Positions 40,940-50,100 of a DNA stretch of 64,000 nucleotides are shown in pieces. The notes beneath the pieces are model-generated. The model ran no database searches. It was not told the origin of the DNA and saw only the letters and a list, made by a program, of their open reading frames with translations. The translations under genes were made by a program, and so were the position numbers. This DNA is from Anaerolineales bacterium. Its GTDB lineage: Bacteria > Chloroflexota > Anaerolineae > 4572-78 > J111. Within the stretch, counting starts at the first letter, position 1; the number at the start of each line of letters is the position of its first letter. Where the stretch lies: positions 709,747-773,746 of the forward strand of contig JABTUK010000005.1 in the NCBI GenBank assembly GCA_015075405.1, given 5' to 3'.

Positions 40940-42543
40940 TTTTGATTAACCTCCCCTATCCTAAAATTGCTCAACTCCCGCCAGGGATTATAAGGATCAT
41001 TCATCATCTCCTCGCCTCCTCGCCTCCTCGCCTCCTCGCCTCCCTCTAACATCTCCCCCAACGCCGCCGCGATCAAAACCAGATCAGGTGGCGAGTCCTG
41101 AGCCGGCTGCCAATGGCCAAAGTGCTGCTCGATCAGACCGGTCGTCGTCTCCCCGCGCTGGAATGACTCGTGCGCCAGCAAGTCGCGCAGGAAAGTCAGA
41201 TTGGTGGTGACGCCCAGGAGTACATATTGGCGCAGCGCCGCCGCCATTTTTTGGATAGCCTCTGGGCGATTCTCGCCCAGGACAATGAGCTTGGCTAATA
41301 GCGGATCGTAGTGGGGCGTGACCTCATCGCCGCGGACCAGGCCGCTGTCAACCCGCACTCCCGGCCCCGCCGGCTCGACCAGGTACAGCACCCGGCCGGT
41401 AGCGGGCAAAAAGTCATTGGCCGGGTCTTCGGCGTAGATACGACATTCAAGAGCATGCCCGCGCTGCGACAAATCGGCCTGGGTAAAGGGCAGCTTTTCT
41501 CCAGCGGCAATCCGCAGTTGCCATTTGACCAGATCGAGGCCGGTGACCAGTTCGGTGATGGGATGCTCGACCTGCAAACGGGTGTTCATCTCTAAAAAGT
41601 AGAAGTTGCCCTGGGCATCCACCAAAAATTCAATGGTCCCGGCGTTGACATAGTTGACCGCTTGCGCGGCGGCTACGGCGGCCTGGCCCATGCGCTGTCG
41701 CAGCGTCTCGTCCCTGGTCAGCAGGGGCGATGGAGTCTCCTCGATGATTTTTTGATGGCGGCGCTGTAGCGAGCACTCCCGCTCAAACAGATGGACGACG
41801 TGGCCGTGAGCATCGGCCAGGATTTGAAATTCAATGTGGCGTGGTTGGGCCAGGTACTTTTCCAGGTAAACCCGCTCATCGCCAAAAGCGTGTAAGGCTT
41901 CCCGCCGAGCTGATTGCAGGGCATTCGGCAGTTCGGTGGCAGTTGACACCAACCGCATGCCCTTGCCCCCACCCCCGGCTACCGCCTTGACCAGCAGCGG
42001 GTAGCCAATTTCCTCTGCGGCGGCTAAAAAGCCCTCATCTTTTCCCTCTAATCCTTTGTTTTCTTGCCGATTGTCAAAGCTTCGCTTTGGACTCCTTTCT
42101 CCTCTGCTCCCCTGCTCCTCCGCTCCTCCGCTCTCTGCGTGATAGCCCGGCGCCACCGGCACTCCGGCGGCTTGCATCAGTTCCCGCGCTGCCGTTTTTG
42201 ACCCCATCAGCCGGATGACTTCGGGGCTGGGGCCGATGAAGGTTAGTCCCGCTTCGATCACCGCAGCAGCAAACTTGGCATTTTCGGCCAGAAAACCATA
42301 GCCAGGGTGGATGGCCTGGCAGCCGGTTTGTAGAGCTGCGGCGATGATCCGGTCGCCTCGCAGGTAGGACTCGTTGGCAGGGGCAGGACCAAGCAACACT
42401 GCCTCGTCGGCCAGCCGGGTGTGCAACGCCGCGGCGTCGGCCTGCGAATAGACGGCCACCGTGCGGATACCCATCTCCCGGCAGGCCCGAATAATCCGCA
42501 CCGCAATTTCACCCCGATTGGCAATCAGCACTTTGTTGAACAT
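40936..42543 (-). CDS. Biotin carboxylase subunit of an acyl-CoA carboxylase
   Basis: A 535-residue ATP-grasp biotin carboxylase. FNKVLIANRGEIAVRIIRACREMGIRTVAVYS (N-terminus), KAVAGGGGKGMRLV (glycine loop), ERECSLQRRHQKIIEETPSP and FLEMNTRLQVEHPITELVTGLDLV are classic. Compared with the family there is a roughly 30-residue insertion at about 135-175 (AESGGAEEQGSRGERSPKRS...), encoded by GGAGGAGCGGAGGAGCAG words. The C-terminus GGEEARRRGGEEMMND also reads from a GAGGCGAGG repeat. It lacks the carrier domain, which is a separate gene. The insertion lies in the B-domain lid region and may be tolerated. Confidence 0.87.
   Translation of the reverse strand: MFNKVLIANRGEIAVRIIRACREMGIRTVAVYSQADAAALHTRLADEAVLLGPAPANESYLRGDRIIAAALQTGCQAIHPGYGFLAENAKFAAAVIEAGLTFIGPSPEVIRLMGSKTAARELMQAAGVPVAPGYHAESGGAEEQGSRGERSPKRSFDNRQENKGLEGKDEGFLAAAEEIGYPLLVKAVAGGGGKGMRLVSTATELPNALQSARREALHAFGDERVYLEKYLAQPRHIEFQILADAHGHVVHLFERECSLQRRHQKIIEETPSPLLTRDETLRQRMGQAAVAAAQAVNYVNAGTIEFLVDAQGNFYFLEMNTRLQVEHPITELVTGLDLVKWQLRIAAGEKLPFTQADLSQRGHALECRIYAEDPANDFLPATGRVLYLVEPAGPGVRVDSGLVRGDEVTPHYDPLLAKLIVLGENRPEAIQKMAAALRQYVLLGVTTNLTFLRDLLAHESFQRGETTTGLIEQHFGHWQPAQDSPPDLVLIAAALGEMLEGGEEARRRGGEEMMNDPYNPWRELSNFRIGEVNQK
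41002..41046. repeat. CGCCTCCTCGCCTCCTCGCC repeat inside the biotin carboxylase frame
   Basis: Four or five 9-base CTCGCCTCC units read in frame as GGEEARRRGGEE near the C-terminus of the biotin carboxylase. The same unit is seen at 9553-9613 and 57855-57990. Confidence 0.78.
42030..42140. repeat. Word-repeat insertion inside the biotin carboxylase frame
   Basis: TCCTCTGCTCCCCTGCTCCT and CCGCTCCTCCGCTCTC words plus a CAAAGCTTCGCTTTG palindrome interrupt the conserved sequence between APGYHAE and AAAEEIGYPLLVKA while keeping the frame. Confidence 0.7.
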
Positions 42544-42544
42544 G

Positions 42545-42640
42545 GGGGAGGGAGTAAGGAGTAGGTAGTAAGGAGTAAGTAGTAGGGTAAAATTTTGTAA
42601 ACATTCCCCCTACTACCTACTACCTACTACCTACTACCTA
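42545..42640. repeat. GTAGTAAGGAGTAAGTAGTA hairpin between carboxylase genes
   Basis: AGTAAGGAGTAGGTAGTAAGG faces CCTACTACCTACTACCTAC. It spans nearly the whole gap from the carboxyltransferase stop to the biotin carboxylase start and replaces any Shine-Dalgarno sequence there. Confidence 0.83.
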
Positions 42641-44248
42641 CATTCTGAATACTCCAAATTTTGTTGGCTCGACCGGCGTGTTCAAACAGGCGGCCAGGGC
42701 CAGGGCGAGAACCTGGCGGGTTTCGGCGGGGTCGAGGATGCCGTCATCCCAGAGGCGGGCGGTGGCGTGGTAAGGATTGCCTTCGCGCTCATACTTGTCG
42801 AGGATGGGCTGTTTAAACGCCTCCTGTTCCTCTGGCGGCAGCGGCGGCTGGCCGCGCCGAACTAATTGATCCTGCTTGACCGTCAGCAGCACGTTGGCCG
42901 CCTGCTCGCCGCCCATGACACTGATGCGGGCGTTGGGCCACATCCACAAAAAACGGGGACCGTAGGCCCGGCCGCACATGCCGTAATTGCCGGCTCCAAA
43001 CGAGCCGCCGATGATGACCGTCAGCTTGGGTACGGCGGCATTGGCGACGGCGTGGACCATTTTGGCCCCGTCTTTGGCAATGCCGCCGGCTTCGTACTCC
43101 TGGCCGACCATAAAGCCGGTGATGTTTTGCAGAAAGAGCAGCGGGATACGTCGCGCTGCGCACAACTCAATAAAGTGAGTCCCTTTCAAGGCCGACTCGC
43201 TGAACAGGATGCCGTTGTTGGCAATAATGCCGAGCGGATAACCGTAAAGGTGGGCGAACCCACAAACCAGGGTTTGCCCGTAGCGAGCTTTGAACTCGCG
43301 GAAGCGGCTGCCATCCACCAGCCGGGCAATCACCTCGCGGACATCGTAAGCCACTTTGAAGCTGGCCGGGATGATCCCGTACAGTTCGGTGGGGTCGTAG
43401 AGCGGCTCTTCCGGCGGCTGAAGGTCGAGGTCAACCTGTTTGCGGGTATTGAGCGAGGCCACAATGCTGCGCACAATTTCCAGCGCGTGCGGGTCATCCA
43501 CGGCGAAATGGTCGGCCACGCCGGAGATGCGGGTATGGACATCGGCTCCGCCCAGTTCCTCCGCTGTGACCTCGACGCCGGTGGCAGCTTTGACCAGCGG
43601 CGGCCCGCCGAGAAATATCGTCCCCGTGCCTTTGACGATGACGGTTTCGTCGCTCATAGCCGGCACGTAAGCGCCGCCCGCTGTGCATGAACCCATGACC
43701 GCCGCGATTTGCGGGATGCCGGCGGCGCTCATGATGGCCTGGTTATAAAAAATACGCCCAAAGTCGTCCACATCGGGAAAAACTTCGTCTTGCAGGGGCA
43801 AAAACGCGCCGCCGGAGTCAACCAGGTAGAGGCAGGGCAGCCGGTTCTCCAAAGCAATCTGCTGGGCGCGCAGATGCTTTTTGACAGTCAGCGGGTAATA
43901 AGTGCCGCCCTTAACCGTCGCATCGTTGGCAATAAGCATGCACTCGCGCCCGGACACCCGCCCGATGCCGGTGACAACCCCGGCGGCAGGGGCTTCGCCG
44001 TGATACAACTCCCAGGCGGCCAGGGGAGACAGTTCCAAAAAAGGCGAGCCGGGATCGAGCAGCCGGTCAATCCGCTCCCGCACAAACAGCTTGCGCTGTT
44101 CGGCGTGGCGCTGCTGGGCCAGTTCGCCGCCGCCCTGGCGAACCTGGGCCAGCCGCTCACGCAGTTGGGCGGCTAAGGCCTGGTTGTGCGCGGCATTTTG
44201 GCGGAACTCCTCGCTCTCAGGATCAAGTTGGGATTCGAAGATGTCCAT
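42638..44248 (-). CDS. Methylcrotonyl-CoA carboxylase-type carboxyltransferase
   Basis: A 536-residue carboxyltransferase beta chain. It has LFVRERIDRLLDPGSPFLELSPLAAWELY, GMGSCTAGGAYVPAMSDE-like block (VMGSCTAGGAYVPAMSDETVIVKGTGTIFLGGPPLVKAATG), GILFSESALKGTHFIELCAARRIPLLFLQNITGFMVGQEYEAGGIAKDGAKMVHAVANA and GGSFGAGNYGMCGRAYGPRFLWMWPNARISVMGGEQAANVL. The last blocks are characteristic of methylcrotonyl-CoA rather than propionyl- or acetyl-CoA carboxylase. It is first in the block carboxyltransferase, biotin carboxylase, HAD, carrier, acyl-CoA dehydrogenase, pointing to leucine breakdown. Confidence 0.88.
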   Translation of the reverse strand: MDIFESQLDPESEEFRQNAAHNQALAAQLRERLAQVRQGGGELAQQRHAEQRKLFVRERIDRLLDPGSPFLELSPLAAWELYHGEAPAAGVVTGIGRVSGRECMLIANDATVKGGTYYPLTVKKHLRAQQIALENRLPCLYLVDSGGAFLPLQDEVFPDVDDFGRIFYNQAIMSAAGIPQIAAVMGSCTAGGAYVPAMSDETVIVKGTGTIFLGGPPLVKAATGVEVTAEELGGADVHTRISGVADHFAVDDPHALEIVRSIVASLNTRKQVDLDLQPPEEPLYDPTELYGIIPASFKVAYDVREVIARLVDGSRFREFKARYGQTLVCGFAHLYGYPLGIIANNGILFSESALKGTHFIELCAARRIPLLFLQNITGFMVGQEYEAGGIAKDGAKMVHAVANAAVPKLTVIIGGSFGAGNYGMCGRAYGPRFLWMWPNARISVMGGEQAANVLLTVKQDQLVRRGQPPLPPEEQEAFKQPILDKYEREGNPYHATARLWDDGILDPAETRQVLALALAACLNTPVEPTKFGVFRM

Positions 44249-44470
44249 CTCAAGATTTTACCTGGCGCTGTACCGATAAACAAGCGAACGCGGCAAGTAT
44301 TTATAACGGTTTGAAATGTATTAGGGTGGTCGGTCAAGGTAATTTTAACACATTTTGTTTCAGGGTGGAAGCTGTTTGCGTTGAGGACAGCAGAATTGAC
44401 CGATGGCTGAACCGTTTTGTGATATAATATACTCATACCTGCTTGAAAGATTTATTTATGGGAGCAACCA

Positions 44471-44749
44471 ATGACCTACGATGTGCTGTTAACCAAAAAA
44501 GATGAAAAATTTATCGCTCGTGTCCGAGGGTGGCCCGAAATTGTGGTCGAAGGTGAAACTGAGGAAGAGGCGTTGGTCAAAGCCCAGGCAGATTTGAAAT
44601 CACTGCTAGTGGGCGGGCGGATTGTGCAGCTTGATCTGGAGGTCAAACCGGATGAGCATCCTTGGTTAAAGTTTGCCGGGATGTTTGCCAACGATCCTGA
44701 TTGGGACAATTTTCAAGCCGCAATACAACGGTATCGAGAGGAAATATAA
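44471..44749 (+). CDS. HicB-like small protein
   Basis: A 92-residue protein. The N-terminal half TYDVLLTKKDEKFIARVRGWPEIVVEGETEEEALVKAQADLKSLL has the fold pattern of HicB (degenerate RNase H-like) antitoxins. The C-terminus HPWLKFAGMFANDPDWDNFQAAIQRYREEI recurs in antitoxins of PIN-type toxins. No toxin gene is next to it on either side, so it is an orphan antitoxin or a free regulator. Start behind GGGAG. Confidence 0.7.
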   Translation: MTYDVLLTKKDEKFIARVRGWPEIVVEGETEEEALVKAQADLKSLLVGGRIVQLDLEVKPDEHPWLKFAGMFANDPDWDNFQAAIQRYREEI

Positions 44750-44830
44750 AAGGTACTTTGAAAAATAGCCTGGTCGGTGGTATAGTAGAGGTAAAGTTGC
44801 TGGCGTTACCAACTGAAACAGGCAAACTGC

Positions 44831-46804
44831 ATGAACTTATCTGCTCCTGTGTTGCTCGCTTCTGTCGAGGCCCCGGAACTGCAACAGGTTATCCAAACTC
44901 GCCTGGATCGCTGGGCGGGGCGAGTTGATATTTTGACCGATCCAGTCCAGCTTTTGCAGTGTCTGGCTGACCACGATTATCGGCTGCTGCTGGTTGAGCT
45001 GGATTGGCTGGGGGCAGGGGAACTTTTGGCTGAAATCAAGGCTATCGCCCCCCGGTTGGAGCTCATCGTCCTGGCCGGCATCAACGAGCGACGGCAAGCC
45101 GTAGCTTTACTGGAAGTAGGAGCCAGCGATTACCTGCTCCGGCCCATCGAACCGGCGGAACTGGCGCTCAAGCTGGAGCGGGCGCTAGAATTCCAAACCC
45201 TCAAAACCCAGATTAATGGAACGTTGGATACAACAGCCAACGAGCTGCTCCTCCTCGATCAGGCCACCAGGGAAATCAGCCACACCTGGCAATCTGACGA
45301 AACTTTTAAAATTGTTTTAACCAAAGCCTCTCGGCTGACCCAGGCCGACCTGGCCAGAATTTATCTGGCTGACCCCAGCGGCAACCTGGACCCCAGCCGG
45401 TTCTTAACGCATCCCGCCCACACTTCTATCGAAGCCGACACTATTTTACTGCCCCTGGCCGAACAAGCGGCTGTGACCCAGGAGCTTGTCCATCGTCAAG
45501 ACCTGGCCCCCGGAACCATTCAAGCCGCTTTGCTTGTTCCCCTGGTTTCACGGGATAAGCTGCTGGGGGTGCTGGGGCTGGGTTATGCTAACCGAAGCAG
45601 TTTTGCCGCCAATCATGGGCGCTGGCTGTCTATTTTTTGTGACCAGGCCGCGATTGCCATTGAGAACGCCCGGCTGTTTGAAAACCTGGCCTCGGCTTAC
45701 ATTGACCTGGCCCAGAGCCGCGAGAAGATTCTGCACAGCCGGAACACCTTGCAAGTGCTGTTTGACGGTATTACCGACGGCCTCTACATTCTAGACCAAA
45801 ACCTGACGATTACAGCTCTCAACCAGGTGGAGGCCGAACGCCAGGGCTACCGGCCCGATGAGTTGATCGGCCAGAGCTGCCTGTCGTTGGCCTGGACTCA
45901 GGCCGCGCCGGAACTGCTGGCTCGCATCCAAGAATCGCTGACCACGGGCCGCGAAACTACCTGGAATTCGCCCGAAAGTGAGACCGAACCGTACCTCAAG
46001 GATCGGGAATTTCGGATTTATCCCATCCGCAACCGCATTGGCCACATCGAGCAGGTGGTGGTTTTTGGACAGGATGTGTCGGAGCGGCGGCGCTGGCAGG
46101 CTTCGCTGTTTCGCTCGGCCAACCTGGCCGCGGTGGGTCAACTGGCCGGCAGTGTGGCCCACCAGATTAATAACCCGCTGACAATTACTATGGCCAACAG
46201 CCAGCTTCTTCTGCTTGAGGTTCAGCCCAACAGCGAGGCTTACGGGCTGGCCAACGATATTCTCAAAGCCGGCATCCGCATCCAAAAAATTATCGAAAAC
46301 TTGCTGGAGTTTTCTAATCAGGAAACTTACTTTTTTGTTGAAGCCGATTTGATCGAAACCATCGAGGGGGCGCTGGCCCTGGTGACGCGCTCTTTGAAAA
46401 AAGATCGGGTGGAGTTGGTCAAAGATTACCAGGTCCGGCCCAGGCTGTCGGCCAGCGTCAGCCATTTGAAACTGGTCTGGATGAACCTGCTGCTGAATGC
46501 CCGTGATGCGGTGGTGGGCCATACCGACCGGCCGGTTGTGACGATTGCGACCCAGGCGGTGTCTGAGCGCGAAGTCAAAGTCAGCATCAGCGATAACGGC
46601 TGCGGCATTGCCGAAAAGGATTTCGAGCAATTATTTCGCCCCTTTTTTACAACCAAGCCGGTTGGCAAAGCGTTGGGCCTGGGTCTTTATTCGGCTCACA
46701 CCATCATCGAGCGGCACCGGGGCCAGATCAATGTTTGCAGCCAGCCGGGGATAGCTACCACCTTCGAAGTGATTTTGCCGTTGGATAACCCCAGAGATTT
46801 ATAA
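44831..46804 (+). CDS. Hybrid sensor histidine kinase (REC-like, GAF, PAS, kinase)
   Basis: A 657-residue soluble kinase. Residues 1-120 are receiver-like (LLLVELDWLGAGELL, ASDYLLRPIEPAEL), but the acidic pocket is degraded. GAF domain at about 150-290 (LLVPLVSRDKLLGVLGLGYANRSSFAANHGRWLSIFCDQAAIAIENARLF). PAS at about 310-420 (LFDGITDGLYILDQNLTITALNQVEAERQGY). Kinase core from about 435: AAVGQLAGSVAHQINNPLTITMANSQLLLLE with the phosphoacceptor His, MNLLLNARDAV (N box), SDNGCGI and GLGLYSAHTIIERH. No adjacent output gene. The translation start has only a weak purine stretch. Confidence 0.83.
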   Translation: MNLSAPVLLASVEAPELQQVIQTRLDRWAGRVDILTDPVQLLQCLADHDYRLLLVELDWLGAGELLAEIKAIAPRLELIVLAGINERRQAVALLEVGASDYLLRPIEPAELALKLERALEFQTLKTQINGTLDTTANELLLLDQATREISHTWQSDETFKIVLTKASRLTQADLARIYLADPSGNLDPSRFLTHPAHTSIEADTILLPLAEQAAVTQELVHRQDLAPGTIQAALLVPLVSRDKLLGVLGLGYANRSSFAANHGRWLSIFCDQAAIAIENARLFENLASAYIDLAQSREKILHSRNTLQVLFDGITDGLYILDQNLTITALNQVEAERQGYRPDELIGQSCLSLAWTQAAPELLARIQESLTTGRETTWNSPESETEPYLKDREFRIYPIRNRIGHIEQVVVFGQDVSERRRWQASLFRSANLAAVGQLAGSVAHQINNPLTITMANSQLLLLEVQPNSEAYGLANDILKAGIRIQKIIENLLEFSNQETYFFVEADLIETIEGALALVTRSLKKDRVELVKDYQVRPRLSASVSHLKLVWMNLLLNARDAVVGHTDRPVVTIATQAVSEREVKVSISDNGCGIAEKDFEQLFRPFFTTKPVGKALGLGLYSAHTIIERHRGQINVCSQPGIATTFEVILPLDNPRDL

Positions 46805-47144
46805 TTCACCATTCATAATTTGTTTTGCCTCTCCTTCTTAGGTAGGTTATAATACATAAACCAGCTTGTCCTTGCTACCTTCAACTTCGCTCCTACGTTT
46901 GGACTCTCCCACAAGCTCAAAGCGCTTTTAACTATTCTGGTATCTATTTCTGTTGACCGGGGGCAGCCCGCTAAAGGATGCCAAACTCTTGGTCAATAAA
47001 TACCAACCACTTCTTATGTTCAATACAAGGAGGTGACGCCTCAAGATTCCCTGGTTGTAGTCAAAACTAATTCCTAACTTTGTCGCAGTTTACGCTTTAA
47101 AGAAGGTAAACTTCTATAAAATTCTCTATAGGAGGAGAAAGAAA
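46805..47144. other. Long leader region of the fused binding protein gene
   Basis: No gene is visible in these 340 bases. A promoter-like TTGCCT-17-TATAAT lies at 46825-46853. This leaves a 5' leader of about 280 bases with a possible stem TTGACC (46954-46959) / GGTCAA (46992-46997) enclosing GGGGGCAGCCCGC, and a small CTATA/TATAG hairpin just before the GGAGG site. I could not match it to a known riboswitch. Confidence 0.5.
46825..46853 (+). promoter_or_regulatory. Sigma-70-like promoter of the fused binding protein gene
   Basis: TTGCCT (46825-46830), 17 bases, TATAAT (46848-46853). By-eye assignment, about 290 bases before the start codon. Confidence 0.5.
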
Positions 47145-50100
47145 ATGACAAAACGATTATTTTGGCTAATAACTCTCTTAGCCACGCTCATGTGGGTTGT
47201 TGCCTGCGGCGGCGCAGCGACGCCCGCCCCCGAACAGCCGGCAGCGACCGAGGAAGCTGCGCCCGCAGCCACCGAAGAACCCGCCGCCGAAGCTCCGGCG
47301 GCAACTGAAGAACCGGCGGCTGAAGCCCCCGCCGCCACCGAAGAAGCGATGGCCGAAGGCGGAGCCAAGAAGTTCGGTCAAGTGACCGACGTCGGTGGGA
47401 TTGACGACAAGGGCTTCAATCAACTGGCCTGGACCGGCATGCAAAAAGCAGCCTCGGATTTGGGCGTCGAAGTCCAATTTCTGGAAAGCCAGCAGCAAAC
47501 CGATTACGAGAAGAATATCAACGAATTTATCAGCCAGGGCTATAATGGTATTGTGACCGTCGGCTTTTTGTTGGCCGACGCGACCAAGGCCGCCAGCGAA
47601 GCCAACCCCGATGTTCCCTTCGCCATTGTAGACTTCCCCAGCCAGACCCCTGGCGATATGGGCCTGCTCTTCGCGGTGGATCAGCCCTCGTTTATGGCGG
47701 GTTATCTGGCTGCGGCGATGAGCGAGACCGGCACGGTCTGCACTTACGGCGGCATCAAAATCCCGCCGGTGGTCGCTTTTATGGTCGGCTTTGAACACGG
47801 CGTGATGTATTACAATGAGCAAAATGGGGCCGATGTCAAAGTGCTCGGTTGGAAGACCGATGCAGCGGTGGAAGGCGGTGGGGATGGTTCGTTTACAGGC
47901 AACTTTGAGAGCCTGGACGATGGGCGCAGCTTTGCCGAGAACTTCTTTGACGAAGGCTGCGACATTATCTATCCCGTGGCCGGGCCGGTCGGTTTAGGCT
48001 CAGCAGCGGCGGCGCTGGATCGCGGCTTCAAGGTCATCGGCGTGGATGCCGACCTGACTCAGACCAATCCCGATGCGGCTGAAGTCTACCTGACCAGTGT
48101 CCTCAAGAAGATTGACGTGGCCGTCTACGAAGCCGTCAAGCGCATGAATGACGGCACGTTTGAAGGCGGGACAAACTTTGTCAGCACGCTGGAGAACGGC
48201 GGCGTTGGGTTAGCGCCGTTCTACGATTATGACGCCGACGTGCCCCAGGAAGTCAAAGACGCTCTGGCCGAAATTGAGAAGGGCATCATTGACGGCAGCA
48301 TCAGCACCGGCTGGCCGGTTGGCGAAGCCCCCGCGGCTGAAGCCGGCGAAGAAGCCCCCGCCGCAGCGGAAGGCAAGTTCGGTCAAGTGACCGACGTCGG
48401 TGGGATTGACGACAGGGGCTTCAATCAACTGGCCTGGAAGGGCATGCAGGACGCGGCCAGTGAGTTGGGCGTCGAAGTCCAATTTCTGGAAAGCCAGCAG
48501 CAAACCGATTACGAGAAGAACATTGGCGAGTTTCTAAGCCAGGGATATAACGGCATCGTTACAGTAGGTTTCCTTTTGGCCGACGCGACCAAGGCCGCCA
48601 GCGAAGCCAACCCCGATGTTCCCTTCGCCATTGTAGACTTCCCCAGCCAGACCCCTGGCGATATGGGGCTGCTGTTCGCGGTAGATCAGCCCTCGTTCAT
48701 GGCTGGCTACCTGGCCGCGGCCATGAGCGAGACCGGCACGGTCTGCACCTACGGTGGGATCAAAATCCCGCCGGTGGTCCAGTTTATGGTTGGCTTTGAA
48801 AATGGCGTTAAATATTACAACGAGCAGAATGGCGCTGAAGTCCAGGTATTGGGTTGGACCACCGATGCCGCGGCAGAAGGCGGCGGGGATGGCTCGTTTA
48901 CGGGCAACTTTGAGAGCCTGGACGATGGGCGCAGCTTTGCCGAGAACTTCTTTGACGAAGGCTGCGACATCATTTTCCCGGTAGCCGGGCCGGTCGGTTT
49001 AGGCTCGGCGGCGGCGGCGCAGGATCGCGGTTTCAAGGTGATTGGAGTGGATGCCGATTTGACCCAGACCAATCCCGATGCGGCTGAGGTCTACCTGACC
49101 AGCGTCCTCAAGAAAATTGATGTGGCGGTAAAGGAAGCCGTGACCCGCATGGCCACCGGCACGTTTGAAGGCGGGACGAACTTTGTCAGCACGCTGGAGA
49201 ACGGCGGCGTAGGTTTAGCTCCGTTCTACGACTATGACGCCGACGTGCCGCAGGAAGTGAAAGACGCCCTGGCTGAAATCGAGAAGGGCATCATTGACGG
49301 CAGTATCAGCACCGGCTGGCCGGTTGGCGAAGAAGCAGCGCCCGCCGAAGGCGAAGCCATGGCCGCTCCAGCTGCCGGAGAGTTGGGCAGCGCCGAGAAC
49401 CCGATCAATGTGTTGTTTGTGCCCTCGGTGGATGCCGGGGTGATTGTGACCGGCGGTGAGGTAATGGCCGAAGCCTTGAACAAGGCCACCGGATTAACCT
49501 TCAAGGTAGATGTGCCGACCAGTTACGCCGCTACGGTTGAAGCTATGTGCGCTTCGCCGGAGAATACCATCGGCTTTATCCCGGCGCTGGGTTACGTGCT
49601 GGCTAACAACAACTGCGGCGTCGAAGTGGGCGCGGCGGCGGTGCGGCGCGGCTTGAGCTGGTACACCACTCAATTCTTGGTTCAACGTGACAGCGGCATC
49701 AAAGATATCAAGGATTTGGCCGGCAAGAAGTGGGCTGTACCCGACTTGGGTTCGACCTCCGGCTACCTCTATCCGTCGGTAATGTTAAAAGAGGCTGGCA
49801 TTGAACCCGGCGAAATTGTCGAAGCGGGCGGTCATCCCCAGGCGGTGTTGGCCGTTTACAATGGTGATGTTGACTTTGCGACTTCCTTCTTTAGCCCACC
49901 GTTGACCGACCCGCAGTGGCAGTTTGGTGATGACCCGGAGCCGTTTGACCCCGCCAGTGTCACTCGCAATGCCGAAGGCAACTGCTTTGCCGGCGAAGTG
50001 CGAGTGCTTGATGCGCGTTGCGCGGCCGCTGAAACTGCGCCGGATGTGTTTGAAAAGGTGGGTATTCTGTCGCTCAGCCAGCAAATCCCCAATGATACAA

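Noticed and set aside
44173..44436. 87-residue minus-strand frame upstream of the carboxyltransferase
   Set aside because: It overlaps the start of the carboxyltransferase gene in another frame and has no ribosome site or recognisable family.
46954..46997. Assignment of the leader stem to a known purine, c-di-GMP or ZTP riboswitch
   Set aside because: None of the conserved core strings of these classes could be found by eye, so only an unnamed possible structure is reported.
47178..47822. Long antisense frame opposite the fused binding protein
   Set aside because: It mirrors the GC-rich codons of a clear gene; its Gly/Phe-rich translation has no family features.
47145..49330. The BMP duplication as an assembly error
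   Set aside because: The copies differ at many silent and coding positions and the frame is intact, so a simple duplicated contig piece does not explain it; read coverage would settle it.
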